45,487 nt of DNA from Pedobacter hartonius (GCF_900107535.1 NZ_FNRA01000018.1:1-45487), one strand, 5' to 3'. Positions 25,301 through 34,518 are shown, numbered from the stretch's first letter. Translations and numbers: made by a program. Notes: generated by a model from the sequence alone, not told the origin.

Positions 25301-26083
25301 ATGAAAAAATTACTATCTATCATAGGTTTAACTGCTTTACTATTTACTTCATGCTCAAAAGACAATGATACTATTCTGGTAGAAGCAGAGGGCAAAGCAA
25401 CTGTTTCTTTTGATGCCGTTTTCGGATCTCAGGATTTCGCATTGAATAAAGATCTAACTTCTGGAACAAAGACCTTTAACTTCACCAGATTCAGATACTG
25501 GGTGAGTAATGTAATCCTTGTAAACAGTAAAGGGGAAGAATACAAAGTACCTAATTCTTACTTTTTAGTAGAGGAAACCGCTGCGGTTCCTGTTCAGGAC
25601 GGGGTTTTTACCTACCCGGCTACTAAACGTGAAGATGTGGTGTTGTCAAATATTCCATTGGGAGATTACAAAACTATCAAATTCTCTATCGGTGTAGATC
25701 AGAAATACAATGACAATTTAAGTCTGCAAACAGGTGAACTTTCTCAGTTAAACGGGATGACAAATGTTTCCTGGATGTGGATGACCAGCTATATTTTTTC
25801 TTCTGTTGGCGGTAAAGTAACGGAAAATGGCACCTCAAAAACTTTATTGGTAGAGACTGGCCTAAATGCAAATTATAAAACCGTAACACTTGATTTGCCT
25901 CAGGCTGTTAAAATCAGTTCCGCGAAAGATACAAAGATCGCTTTGAATGCTGATGTAGAAAAAACCATCGATGGTGTGGATGTGTTGACCAATCCTGTTG
26001 TTAGCGCTTCAAAAGCAGCTATAATGACCGCGGTAGCAACCAACTATTCAACAAAAGTATTTTCGGTAAAATCAGTAAACTAA
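25301..26083 (+). CDS. MbnP-like lipoprotein (first copy)
   Basis: A 260-residue lipoprotein; the lipobox is LLFTSC with Cys18. The MbnP-like fold follows: VSFDAVFGSQDFAL, FNFTRFRYWVSNVILV, then VSWMWMTSYIFS with Trp158 and Trp160. In studied MbnP proteins a Trp is oxidised to kynurenine by MbnH and helps bind Cu(I). The Trp pair here is the likely counterpart, by position and inference. It is the first gene of a compact operon: the MbnH-like gene begins 4 nt after its stop. It probably works in the periplasm or at the outer membrane. Confidence 0.83.
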   Translation: MKKLLSIIGLTALLFTSCSKDNDTILVEAEGKATVSFDAVFGSQDFALNKDLTSGTKTFNFTRFRYWVSNVILVNSKGEEYKVPNSYFLVEETAAVPVQDGVFTYPATKREDVVLSNIPLGDYKTIKFSIGVDQKYNDNLSLQTGELSQLNGMTNVSWMWMTSYIFSSVGGKVTENGTSKTLLVETGLNANYKTVTLDLPQAVKISSAKDTKIALNADVEKTIDGVDVLTNPVVSASKAAIMTAVATNYSTKVFSVKSVN

Positions 26084-26087
26084 TTCA

Positions 26088-27173
26088 ATGACAGGTAAGA
26101 TCGCATATTTGCGTATTACTGTCTGTATTCTTTTACTGACTGCCGTATCATCCTGTAAAAAGGATGTTCCGCTGGAAGAACTTAATCCGGTACCTCATGC
26201 TGTAAAGCTAGAGGTACCGGATAACTTCCCGGCTGCTGAAAAGGATCTGGACAACCCTTTGACTGCTGAAGGTATTGAACTCGGCAGGTTGCTTTTCTAT
26301 GATGTGAGACTATCTGGAAACAACAGGATTTCCTGTGCCTCTTGCCACCGTCAGGATCTTGCTTTTACTGATGGAGTAGCTTTGAGTACGATTGGTATTT
26401 CTGGGAAAATGTTAGACAGGCATGCTCCGGCACTGTTTAATCTGGCATGGGCAAAAACCGGACTGTTCTGGGATGGTGGTTCAAAGAACCTTGAATCTCA
26501 GGCGTTTGGGCCTTTAACTAGTGCAGACGAGATGCATCAGGATCTTTTGGTATTAGAGGCTGAACTGAAACACATTCCTGATTATGTAACACGGTTTAAG
26601 CAGGTTTTTAATGAGGATATTAAATCTGCAAATGTGGTTAAGGCATTAGCCCAATTCCAACGTACGCTGATTTCTGGTACTTCCAGATACGATAAATACA
26701 AAAGAACTGAAGTTGGCGCCAGTCTTACCGCTATTGAATTGCAGGGAATGAACCTGGTAAATAGCAAGTGTAAAGCTTGCCATAGCGGTGAACTGTTTAC
26801 GGATGATGGTTACCATAACAATGGCATTGACGCAAGTTTCAGTGATGAGCATGAAGGCATTTTTCAGGGACGTTTTCGGGTGAGTTTTAATCCGAACGAT
26901 ATTGGTAAATTCAAGACCCCTTCACTAAGAAATGTGTTGCTTACCGCTCCTTATATGCATGACGGCAGATTTAAAACAATTGACGAAGTATTAGATCATT
27001 ATCAGTTTGGGATTCAAATCTCTTCGACTACAGATCAGTTACTTTATCAGCATCTGGGGCAAGGAGGTATTCCTCTATCACAAACAGAAAGGAAAGCCAT
27101 TATTGCCTTTCTGGGTGCGCTTACCGATCATGAATTTATTACCAATAAAAAAATTAATAACCCTAATCCATAA
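26088..27173 (+). CDS. MbnH-like dihaem c-type protein (first copy)
   Basis: A 361-residue lipoprotein-like dihaem protein of the cytochrome-c peroxidase/MauG group. The lipobox is AVSSC (Cys23). The two haem sites are CASCH (83-87) and CKACH (228-232). The conserved APYMHDGRF (287-295) and WDGG (128-131) of the family are present. MbnH enzymes modify a Trp of their partner MbnP; the neighbouring MbnP-like gene supports that role, though simple peroxide reduction is also possible. Both genes are tightly spaced (4 nt before, 5 nt after). Confidence 0.88.
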   Translation: MTGKIAYLRITVCILLLTAVSSCKKDVPLEELNPVPHAVKLEVPDNFPAAEKDLDNPLTAEGIELGRLLFYDVRLSGNNRISCASCHRQDLAFTDGVALSTIGISGKMLDRHAPALFNLAWAKTGLFWDGGSKNLESQAFGPLTSADEMHQDLLVLEAELKHIPDYVTRFKQVFNEDIKSANVVKALAQFQRTLISGTSRYDKYKRTEVGASLTAIELQGMNLVNSKCKACHSGELFTDDGYHNNGIDASFSDEHEGIFQGRFRVSFNPNDIGKFKTPSLRNVLLTAPYMHDGRFKTIDEVLDHYQFGIQISSTTDQLLYQHLGQGGIPLSQTERKAIIAFLGALTDHEFITNKKINNPNP

Positions 27174-27178
27174 TCAAA

Positions 27179-28033
27179 ATGAATATAAATGGAAAAAATT
27201 TAAAATCAATGCTGTTGCTTAGTTTCATGCTAGTACTTGCTGCTTGTTCTAAAAAAGACGACCCTACGCCAGACTTTCAAGAAGAAAACCTTGCGCCACT
27301 TTCAGTTGAGTTTGACAGTATTGTTGGGGAGAGGACATTAGCTTTTGACAATACAGGTAGTCCTTACAAAAATGCAGCTGGCGAGGCCTTTACCGTATCG
27401 AGAATTCAGTATTTTATCAGCAACATTAAGGCAACCACTGCGTCTGGAAATACCTATACCGTAAAACAGGACAGTAGTTATTTCTTGATTAAAGGTGATG
27501 ACAAAGCAACCCGTTTTGCGAAGGTCAGAGTGCCTGAAGGCGATTATACGAATTTAACTTTCACGTTGGGTATAGATAGTTTACGCAGTACCATGCCGAT
27601 TGACAAACGTAAAGGTGTACTTGATCCGGCAGCGGGTGGTGGTATGGAAGATGGCGGCATGTATTGGGGATGGAACAGCGGATACATCTTCTTTAAATTT
27701 GAAGGTAATTCGAATGTCATTTCAGATGATGTAAATGGGGATCCTACAGGTAAGAAACAGATGAAATATCATATTGGCTTTTTTGGCGGCTACAGTGCCC
27801 CAACATTGAATAACATAAAAGTGATAAATGTTGATTTAAGGACAGCGGGAATAGCCAAAGTGAGGAAAGACCGTCAGAGTAATATCCACCTTTTTGTAGA
27901 TCTGATGAAGGTATTTAATGGTAAAAATGCTTTTAAAATAGCGGAGAAACCGAATGTGATGTTCGACGATTTTAGTGCTAAAATTGCAGCCAATTTCCAG
28001 GAAATGTTTAGGCACGACCATACTGAAAATTAA
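27179..28033 (+). CDS. MbnP-like lipoprotein (second copy)
   Basis: A 284-residue lipoprotein (lipobox VLAAC, Cys23). It is clearly MbnP-like: LSVEFDSIVGERTLAFD, FTVSRIQYFISNIKAT, and GGMYWGWNSGYIFFKFEG with Trp163 and Trp165, the classic central signature of the family. It is only distantly similar to the first copy, so the two may bind copper differently or partner with different enzymes. An extra C-terminal region ends in a His-containing tail (EMFRHDHTEN). It lies 5 nt after the first MbnH gene. Confidence 0.87.
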   Translation: MNINGKNLKSMLLLSFMLVLAACSKKDDPTPDFQEENLAPLSVEFDSIVGERTLAFDNTGSPYKNAAGEAFTVSRIQYFISNIKATTASGNTYTVKQDSSYFLIKGDDKATRFAKVRVPEGDYTNLTFTLGIDSLRSTMPIDKRKGVLDPAAGGGMEDGGMYWGWNSGYIFFKFEGNSNVISDDVNGDPTGKKQMKYHIGFFGGYSAPTLNNIKVINVDLRTAGIAKVRKDRQSNIHLFVDLMKVFNGKNAFKIAEKPNVMFDDFSAKIAANFQEMFRHDHTEN

Positions 28034-28038
28034 GTAAC

Positions 28039-29085
28039 ATGAACAGAAAACACTGGATCGTATGGTGTGTTTTTGGCCTTTTTATATTGGCCTGTAAGAA
28101 AGACAACCCGATCAAAGAAGAGATAGAGAAGTTTCTTGGCTTTCAGAAGCCAGCTAACTTTCCTGAGCCTGTGTATAAGTTAGCCAATAATCCCGTTACC
28201 AAAGAAGGGTTTGAACTGGGGCGGGCTTTGTTCTATGAGCCCAGACTTTCGCGTAACAATACCATCAGCTGTGGTTCGTGTCATATCCAGTCATCCGCAT
28301 TTACGCAGCATGGACACGATGTGAGCCACGGGATTGATGACCGACTGGGAAAAAGAAATTCACCGCCAATTATGAACCTGGCCTGGAATAAGGCCTTTAT
28401 GTGGGGAGGTGGCATTTTTGATCTTGATCTGCAACCGATCACGCCAATCACTACCCATGAAGAAATGGACGAGAATCTTGAAAATGTATTGAACAAGATC
28501 CGGGCACTGCCTAAGTATACAGCCCTGTTTAAAGATGCTTTTGGAACAGAAGAAGTAACAACGGCATGTTTCATGAAAGCCTTGTCTCAATTTATGGTAA
28601 TGTGCGTAAGCAGCAATTCCAAATACGACAAGGTGATGCGTAAGGAAGCTGATGCAACCTTTACGGCCGATGAGCAGGCAGGTTATGTGCTGTTTACAGA
28701 AAAGTGTGCCTCTTGTCATTCCGAGCCTTTATTCACCGATGGATCTTTCCGTAACAATGGTTTAGGTATCAGTGCTATCAATGACAAAGGTTTATATGGT
28801 GCTACGCTGATCGAGACAGATAGATATAAGTTTAAAGTACCATCACTAAGGAACTTGCAATATACTGCGCCTTATATGCACGATGGGAGGTTTTTATCGC
28901 TGGCTGGTGTGCTGGAGCATTACAATTCAGAAGTTCAGACTACACCTAATTTAGATCCACTATTGAACCAAAATGGAAAACTCGGTATAGCGCTAAATGA
29001 AAATCAAAAAGCAAAACTCACTGCCTTTCTGAATACCCTGAATGACACGGACTTTGTCAATAATAAGATACTATCAGAACAATAG
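28039..29085 (+). CDS. MbnH-like dihaem c-type protein (second copy)
   Basis: A 348-residue dihaem protein with a lipobox (FILAC, Cys19). The haem sites are CGSCH (78-82) and CASCH (223-227), and APYMHDGRF is at 277-285. The equivalent of WDGG in the first copy reads MWGGGIF, so the surroundings of the first haem differ. It probably acts on the adjacent MbnP-like protein; divergence between the two enzyme copies matches the divergence of the two MbnP copies. It starts 5 nt after the second MbnP gene. Confidence 0.88.
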   Translation: MNRKHWIVWCVFGLFILACKKDNPIKEEIEKFLGFQKPANFPEPVYKLANNPVTKEGFELGRALFYEPRLSRNNTISCGSCHIQSSAFTQHGHDVSHGIDDRLGKRNSPPIMNLAWNKAFMWGGGIFDLDLQPITPITTHEEMDENLENVLNKIRALPKYTALFKDAFGTEEVTTACFMKALSQFMVMCVSSNSKYDKVMRKEADATFTADEQAGYVLFTEKCASCHSEPLFTDGSFRNNGLGISAINDKGLYGATLIETDRYKFKVPSLRNLQYTAPYMHDGRFLSLAGVLEHYNSEVQTTPNLDPLLNQNGKLGIALNENQKAKLTAFLNTLNDTDFVNNKILSEQ

Positions 29086-29087
29086 AT

Positions 29088-30014
29088 ATGAAGAAGAAAA
29101 TAATGATTACGGTAGTCCTAATTATGATTGGCATACCAGCTACCCGAGCATGTGATATTTGCGGTTGTGGTGTTGGGAGCTATTACTTGGGAATTTTACC
29201 GGAATACAATAAACGCTTTCTGGGCATGCGCTACCAATACAAAAGCCTGCGTACCCACTTGGGGCCAATCGGAGAACGTACTCCAATAACAGCGGATGAA
29301 ACTTACCAGAGTGCAGAACTTTGGGGAGGCTGGAATTTTGGAAACAGATTTAGGGTACTGGCTTTTGTACCTTACAATTTTAACAAGCGGGAGAGCCAGA
29401 CTGGAAATGGTACAAAGACAGGTTTGGGAGACATTGCAGTAATGGCATACTATAAATTATTCGACCACAAAGGTAATTTGGGTGAACGATTATTGGTTCA
29501 GTCTTTATGGATCGGTGGAGGAATTAAGGTGCCTACCGGGAAGTATGAGCCTTCCGAGCGTTTGGCCGTAAGCGAGTCTCCAAATAATTTCCAGTTGGGA
29601 ACCGCCAGTACAGATTTCACACTTAATGTGGCTTATGACATCCGTTACAATGATATGGGAATCAATACCAATGTTAATTATAAAATCAATACCGAAAATA
29701 AATACGATTACCGTTACGGAAATAAATTCACATCTAATGTGTTGGCGTACTACAAATTAAGGATAGCAAATAAAGTAACCTTAGCACCAAATATTGGCTT
29801 GTTATATGAAACTGCGGCTAAAGATGTGGAAAGTGAAAAATATGACGTAGCGATATCAGGTGGGTATTCTTTATCTGCCGTTGGCGGTGTCGAGGTTGCA
29901 ATGAAGGGACTCTCTTTCGGTGTAAATTATCAAAATGTACGTTCGCAGGATCTTGCAGGAGGTAGAGCACATGCAGGAAACCGTGTAATGGTTCACATTT
30001 CTTTACCTTTTTAG
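29088..30014 (+). CDS. Outer-membrane barrel protein with CxxCxC motif
   Basis: A 308-residue protein with a signal peptide (MKKKIMITVVLIMIGIPATR) and, right behind it, ACDICGCGVGSYY (Cys22, Cys25, Cys27). The rest alternates in short amphipathic strands rich in aromatic residues and ends in Phe (MVHISLPF), typical of outer-membrane beta-barrels. It starts 2 nt after the second MbnH gene, so it belongs to the operon. The Cys cluster could be a metal-loading site at the barrel. Its role as channel or importer is inferred. Confidence 0.8.
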   Translation: MKKKIMITVVLIMIGIPATRACDICGCGVGSYYLGILPEYNKRFLGMRYQYKSLRTHLGPIGERTPITADETYQSAELWGGWNFGNRFRVLAFVPYNFNKRESQTGNGTKTGLGDIAVMAYYKLFDHKGNLGERLLVQSLWIGGGIKVPTGKYEPSERLAVSESPNNFQLGTASTDFTLNVAYDIRYNDMGINTNVNYKINTENKYDYRYGNKFTSNVLAYYKLRIANKVTLAPNIGLLYETAAKDVESEKYDVAISGGYSLSAVGGVEVAMKGLSFGVNYQNVRSQDLAGGRAHAGNRVMVHISLPF

Positions 30015-30025
30015 AAATAAAACTT

Positions 30026-30274
30026 ATGACAAAATATATTTATATCGCATTGATTTTTGTGTAAGCAGTATATGCAATTTTCCCTCCAACAGTGACAGCT
30101 AAATTCAACACGCAGATACAGCAACATGTTTGCGAATTTGAGTCTGGTCCATGAAACTTTCAAATAAGCGGTCGAAAAAAAGCTTTAACGTCTGATGAAA
30201 AACAGGGCTTGGTGTTAGAAATGATCAAGAAAATCAGCCATCGTCAAGACTGTGGATGTGTAAACTTGCCATAA
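30026..30274 (+). pseudogene. Decayed small gene at the end of the MbnP/MbnH operon
   Basis: A single frame from ATG 30026 to TAA 30272-30274 (82 codons) is broken by two in-frame stops, TAA at 30062 and TGA at 30152. It begins like a signal peptide (MTKYIYIALIFV) and ends LVLEMIKKISHRQDCGCVNLP with a Cys-Gly-Cys motif. It lies 11 nt after the barrel gene, so it was probably the last gene of the operon. The coding look of the C-terminal half argues that it was once translated. Confidence 0.55.
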
Positions 30275-30747
30275 ATACCCTGTTGTGTGTTGAGGGCCTG
30301 GGATCCTCATGATTCTGATCCCATTTCGATTCCTTTAAATCTCCAATATGGCTACAAATAGAATCTGTAATCATCACTTTATAATAAATATTTATTATTT
30401 AAACAATATTTTATTTCTATGATATGCGTATGTATAGCCTAAAATTTATGTAAAAAGAAATTTGAACTTGTCATAATACAGCAAATAAAAAATACAACCG
30501 AAGGTTGTAAAAATTATAATAATCACACTAAATTATCACATAATAGTCTATGTGATAATTTATTGCTACTACTGTCCCTAATATATAAACCAGCGTGATT
30601 GTGACAACAGTAACAATATTAGCATAACACATAATAAGATTATCGATAAACAGTTAACACTTTTTAGTTTATAACTTTTTTTTTACAATTAAATTTGCAA
30701 ATTTTATAAAATCTCCTATTTTTGCTTTTAAATAAACATTAAATACT
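30275..30747. other. Non-coding stretch before the chitinase gene
   Basis: No gene is seen. It holds a 13-bp perfect inverted repeat AAATTATCACATA / TATGTGATAATTT (30530-30561, loop 6 nt), a smaller one TACAACC/GGTTGTA (30493-30509), and the chitinase promoter. The larger repeat could be an operator or a weak terminator. Confidence 0.6.
30695..30724 (+). promoter_or_regulatory. Bacteroidota promoter TTG-N19-TATTTTTG
   Basis: TTG at 30695-30697 and TATTTTTG at 30717-30724 are separated by 19 nt. The chitinase ATG is at 30748, leaving a short leader of about 20 nt. Confidence 0.75.
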
Positions 30748-32268
30748 ATGAAAAAATATCTATCTGTTTATGGCAAAATATTGTCATCGAAAACGAAATT
30801 GTACAATTTCCTGAAAACGAGTACTGCAACGGGGCTCTTATTATTAACAGTACTTTCTTCCTGTAAGAAAACCGGAAACGAAAAATTTCAGTCCGATAGC
30901 CAGTCAGCTAATTCAAAAGTCAACCTGGCGGTTCTGGAAACTAATCCTAACGTTAGTTTGACCAAACCAATTACCATAGGCTATTATCCAAGCTGGACTG
31001 AAGGATGGCTTAATGAAGATGGAAAAAGTCCATTTACAACTTTACCAACTACTGTAACCCACGTATTCTTAGCTTTTGGCAAGCCTAACCTGAAGTACGT
31101 AAAAGGCTCTTACAATATTACAACTGCAAATACTGGCCTGGAGTGTTACAGTAGTCCAGATGGTGGACTAATGTTGAAACGTGCTGTCGGAATCCTCAAA
31201 CAACGCGGTATATCTGTAATTTTATCTTTAGGGGGAGAAACCTACTGGCGGACACAGGAGAACTTCGACAATATTAACTATCAGCAGATAAAGGATCTGG
31301 TAGACGATATCGGCTTTGCAGGTATTGACTGGGATTTCGAGCCAAATGGTAGTTTCAGCGAATCAGGGAATGCAGTCAATGTAGCCCGTCTAACAAAATA
31401 CATCACCGAATCCAGGAAATTAATGCCAAAATCAGCAGGGTATATCATTGCTACCGCACCTGCAGGGGCAGGAGCATTGGGTGGCCTGAACAATGATGAT
31501 ACGGCCTCTCCTTTTGCTTACAGTAAACGTAATACAGTAACAGGTGAATCCGATAGTTACTTGTACAGTGCCACGGATGGTACAAAAAGTATCAGTTTAT
31601 TTGGCTTCAGCGCAACAGGTGCAATGATCCCTGTAATTAAAGCTGCCGGGGATAAACTGGATATTATTGCCTATCAGGCTTATAATACTGGCGCAGCTCC
31701 TAACCGTAAACTCATGTACGATTCATATGCTTATTATGCCAACACCTATGGTTTTAAATTAGCACATGGTACTCATGTTCCTAACGAACCATGGGGGCCC
31801 TATTTTGAGCATACACCACAGTTTGAAGCCGATCTTGCAAAATACATCCATGATGGTGGTTCACAAAAAAGAGCAGGTAAAAATGACGGTATCATGATCT
31901 GGAATCTTTCCTTGTTATCTGCAAAAGGAACTAACTATACTGGTATAACTTACCTGAATGTAGCCAACAAAGTTTTAAACGGACAGACTACGTCTGCAGC
32001 ACTGGCAAGCGCATTTGATTATGCAGGCCAGTCACCAACTATACCAACTACACCAACAAATCCTACTCCTCCTGCCAACCCTACTAATCCGAGTACAGGA
32101 GGTTGTGGAATAGCTGCTTATAATGCAACAAAAGCTTATCCAACTGTAGGCACCAAGGTTTTTTATAACAGAAAAATATACAAGAACAAGTGGTATGTTA
32201 ATCCTAACCAGGTGCCTGAAGCAGAACAATGGGGCCCATGGGAATTTGTACAGAACTGTACTAATTAA
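30748..32268 (+). CDS. GH18 chitinase-like lipoprotein with C-terminal CBM5/12
   Basis: A 506-residue secreted lipoprotein. The N-terminal region is hydrophobic up to the lipobox VLSSC (Cys39). The GH18 barrel spans about 70-410: ITIGYYPSWTEGW, LSLGGE at the second strand, and the catalytic DIGFAGIDWDFEP (DxDxE type, with Glu as proton donor). A Pro/Thr linker follows at about 430-450. The last 50 residues form a CBM5/12-like chitin-binding module (YPTVGTKVFYNRKIYKNKWY). It probably degrades chitin or related GlcNAc polymers at the cell surface. It is monocistronic, with a promoter upstream and a terminator at 32279-32312. Confidence 0.92.
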   Translation: MKKYLSVYGKILSSKTKLYNFLKTSTATGLLLLTVLSSCKKTGNEKFQSDSQSANSKVNLAVLETNPNVSLTKPITIGYYPSWTEGWLNEDGKSPFTTLPTTVTHVFLAFGKPNLKYVKGSYNITTANTGLECYSSPDGGLMLKRAVGILKQRGISVILSLGGETYWRTQENFDNINYQQIKDLVDDIGFAGIDWDFEPNGSFSESGNAVNVARLTKYITESRKLMPKSAGYIIATAPAGAGALGGLNNDDTASPFAYSKRNTVTGESDSYLYSATDGTKSISLFGFSATGAMIPVIKAAGDKLDIIAYQAYNTGAAPNRKLMYDSYAYYANTYGFKLAHGTHVPNEPWGPYFEHTPQFEADLAKYIHDGGSQKRAGKNDGIMIWNLSLLSAKGTNYTGITYLNVANKVLNGQTTSAALASAFDYAGQSPTIPTTPTNPTPPANPTNPSTGGCGIAAYNATKAYPTVGTKVFYNRKIYKNKWYVNPNQVPEAEQWGPWEFVQNCTN

Positions 32269-32278
32269 TCCCTTTCAA

Positions 32279-32312
32279 CCTATCAGGATTTTATATTCTG
32301 ATAGGTTTTTTT
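32279..32312 (+). terminator. Rho-independent terminator of the chitinase gene
   Basis: A perfect 8-bp stem CCTATCAG / CTGATAGG with an 11-nt loop and seven Ts immediately after it, 10 nt downstream of the chitinase stop. Confidence 0.93.
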
Positions 32313-32717
32313 ATGTTCTATGAATCCGACTTTTTCCAATCCCCTTGTCCACATCCGGGGATATTTGTGGGCGGAGGACAAGCGAATGCATAAGGTGTTT
32401 GGGAGCCGGGTGATTCGGTAACGGTAATAGTGAGACCTTCTAGGCATGACCGTGTCCAGGAACATAAACATCCTAAGCATGAACAATGCTGGTAAAGGGC
32501 AGGAAACCCAGGAAAATTAAAATGTTAAATAATTTATTCATTGAAAATTTATAAATAACTATATTAAATTCTACAAAATAGAGAACTGTACCAGTTTACC
32601 ATTATTCCTGGTCTAGTTACCAGATCGTCAGTCTATTGATGTAACTGCCTTAGAAATGTAAGCGATGGATCCAAACATTGCTTTTACACCAAGCGTCAAA
32701 ATATTATTTGCAATTGT
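32313..32717. other. Non-coding stretch before the arginase-family gene
   Basis: No firm gene is seen. A minus-strand frame between about 32320 and 32490 encodes LTITVTESPGSQTPYAFACP and ends DWKKSDS. It looks somewhat protein-like but is short and has no clear start or partner. The rest is AT-rich. Confidence 0.45.
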
Positions 32718-33632
32718 ATGAGAAACCCTATTTGCATATTGGAATTCCCTTCTAACCTTGGTTTGAAAGAGCCCTGTGCCGGACGGGAACCTGGCGTAAA
32801 AAAATTACCAGACTTTTTAAGAAAGCATCACTTTCATTCATCGTTAAACCCAAGCAGCATTCTTAACCTTGCCCCGCCACCTTATAGCATGAGCCTTGAT
32901 GAAATTTCTGGCGTAAGAAATGCCGGCCAAATTTCGGAATATGCCGAAGAACAATCTCTAATATTAGAAAGGGTGCTTTCCGAAAACAACTTCCCGATTG
33001 TAATTGGCGGTGATTGCAGCATTTTAATCGGCAATTCATTGGCATTAAAAAAAACAGGTGAGTTTGCATTATTTTTTCTCGATGGGCACACAGATTTTAT
33101 GTGGCCATCCCTATCGCATACGGGTGGAGCTGCAGGAATGGATTTGGCAATAGTAACTGGCTATGGGCATAACAAACTCACAGATATTAGTGGGGAGAAA
33201 CCCTATTTTAAAGAACAGAATGTTTGGTGTGTTGGAAACAGAGACTATGAGGAATGGTATGTTAAAGCAATAGCGGATTCAGGTATAAATTATGTTGACC
33301 TTAATTTACTGAGGCAAAAAGGAATTGGAAAATGTATTTCTGATTTTCTACAAATGGTTAGGGATAAAAATTTAAATGGTTTTTGGATCCATATCGACGT
33401 TGATGTTTTGAATGATCATATCATGCCTGCGGTTGATAGCCGCCAACCAGATGGACTGGAATATACCGAGTTTAATGAAATGTTGACTTTACTATTATCT
33501 GATACAAAAGCTATAGGTTTAGAAATTACGATATTAGATCCGGACCTCGACCCCCTTGGTATATACACTAAGAATTTTGTAGCTAATTTTTGTGGTACGG
33601 TCAATTCAATCCAAAATTTACATGAACAATAA
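32718..33632 (+). CDS. Arginase-family (ureohydrolase-fold) protein
   Basis: A 304-residue protein with the metal-binding motifs of the ureohydrolase family: GGDCSILIG (about 97-105, usually GGDHS), FLDGHTDFMW (about 119-128, DxHxD) and HIDVDVLND (about 224-232, DxD). Replacement of the first His by Cys occurs in some non-arginase members. The enzyme hydrolyses a guanidino compound or a formimino analogue; the substrate is uncertain. It overlaps the convergent downstream gene by 15 nt. Confidence 0.85.
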   Translation: MRNPICILEFPSNLGLKEPCAGREPGVKKLPDFLRKHHFHSSLNPSSILNLAPPPYSMSLDEISGVRNAGQISEYAEEQSLILERVLSENNFPIVIGGDCSILIGNSLALKKTGEFALFFLDGHTDFMWPSLSHTGGAAGMDLAIVTGYGHNKLTDISGEKPYFKEQNVWCVGNRDYEEWYVKAIADSGINYVDLNLLRQKGIGKCISDFLQMVRDKNLNGFWIHIDVDVLNDHIMPAVDSRQPDGLEYTEFNEMLTLLLSDTKAIGLEITILDPDLDPLGIYTKNFVANFCGTVNSIQNLHEQ

Positions 33633-33905
33633 TACGAGTTGCTCCCACTCCTCATCCAGAGATAGATCCGGACGTGTCCGCTGTGCCTTCCCGTACCAGT
33701 AATCGGCATTCCAGATATCTCCTTCCTTGCGGTGCAGGTAAGCATGGACGTGTGCTGACGAGCGGTCATTCAAATGGTCTACCTGCTGATGCGCATTATT
33801 CCAATCACCTTTACCGTCATACCAAAGTGCCTTTAATTGCGCAGATAGATCCGCACCCGGGCTTTCGTTTTTTAAAGAGTCTTTAAATTCCTGTAAGTCT
33901 TTCAT
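33618..33905 (-). CDS. Conserved small protein of unknown function
   Basis: A 95-residue soluble protein. It begins MKDLQEFKDSLKNESPGADL and has the conserved WYDGKGDWNNAHQQVDHL and the core HAYLHRKEGDIWNADYWYGK. This pattern is found in a widely spread family of small unknown proteins. It is helical, with a possible TPR-like or scaffold role (inference). The 15-nt tail overlap with the arginase-family gene is convergent. Confidence 0.8.
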   Translation of the reverse strand: MKDLQEFKDSLKNESPGADLSAQLKALWYDGKGDWNNAHQQVDHLNDRSSAHVHAYLHRKEGDIWNADYWYGKAQRTRPDLSLDEEWEQLVLLFM

Positions 33906-34212
33906 TGAACGTCTTGTTTCTGATTACTGTTTAAGATTTGCCTAATTTAACGATAACGTTTTTTATTGGGATATTTATTTACCGGTTTTTGTTTGCTTCT
34001 CCGGCTGAAAAGCGAAAGAACAGCTTCAATGGTGGTGCGAAAAAGATTTATAAAATTATTTTAACAGCTGCACAATATTTAAAGCCATTTTACGCTTTAG
34101 TATATGAGAGCGTTAATTTAGATAAGCGGAAGTGGCCATTCTTGGTCATTTCCGCTTTTTTTATATACTTCGTGCGGAACCGGAATATCTCCCTGTTTCC
34201 GAATTTTACCGG
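33906..34212. other. Non-coding stretch with hairpin
   Basis: No supported gene. A plus-strand frame (33938-34219) exists, but it runs straight through a terminator-like hairpin and shows no family features. Confidence 0.5.
34124..34162 (+). terminator. Rho-independent-type hairpin
   Basis: AAGCGGAAGTGGCCA / TTGGTCATTTCCGCTT pairs over its length with G-U pairs, followed by TTTTT. No intact gene lies directly before it on the plus strand, so it may mark a lost transcript. Confidence 0.65.
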
Positions 34213-34518
34213 TCAATGATCCACTCCCCTGTTGATGGCCCTGAATACTGTCATCCTTTCTTCCGATTTCTGGTGTTTTTTGAAGCTTATTTTAACATTA
34301 TACCACCTTTGCAGGGTCTGCAAAATCTCGACGAGCGTTGCTTCCCGGAAAATCAGCCTGGATTCTGCTTCTTCTGCCAAGTGCTCATCTCTGACATACT
34401 TCAGGGCATAGTGGTAAAGCTTCACAAAATACCTGTCGAATAAAGTATTGAAAGCTTTCAGGTTGTTCATTGAACACTCCTGCAATAATTGCTTAAAATA
34501 AGGGATATTCCATATCAA
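34213..34518 (-). pseudogene. ECF sigma / FecR fusion relic
   Basis: A 101-residue frame that joins two different proteins. Residues 1 to about 52 are the start of an ECF sigma factor (NNLKAFNTLFDRYFVKLYHY, then VRDEHLAEEA). From about residue 53 on it is the C-terminal domain of a FecR-type anti-sigma (RLIFREATLVEILQTLQRWY, then NVKISF), ending early. In Bacteroidota the sigma gene is normally followed by fecR, so a deletion of more than 1 kb within such a pair would create this in-frame fusion. It lacks sigma region 4 and the anti-sigma membrane segment, so function is unlikely. Confidence 0.8.

Noticed and set aside
30493..30561. CRISPR-like repeats before the chitinase gene
   Set aside because: These are two unrelated inverted repeats, not regularly spaced direct repeats.
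32320..32490. Minus-strand Pro/Cys-rich frame (EGLTITVTESPG... ending DWKKSDS) read as a small secreted protein
   Set aside because: It is short, has no credible start or signal peptide and no recognised family; the nearby frames are equally open.
33938..34219. Plus-strand ORF of 93 residues as a membrane protein
   Set aside because: It runs through a terminator-type hairpin, has no family features, and appears to be AT-rich chance coding.
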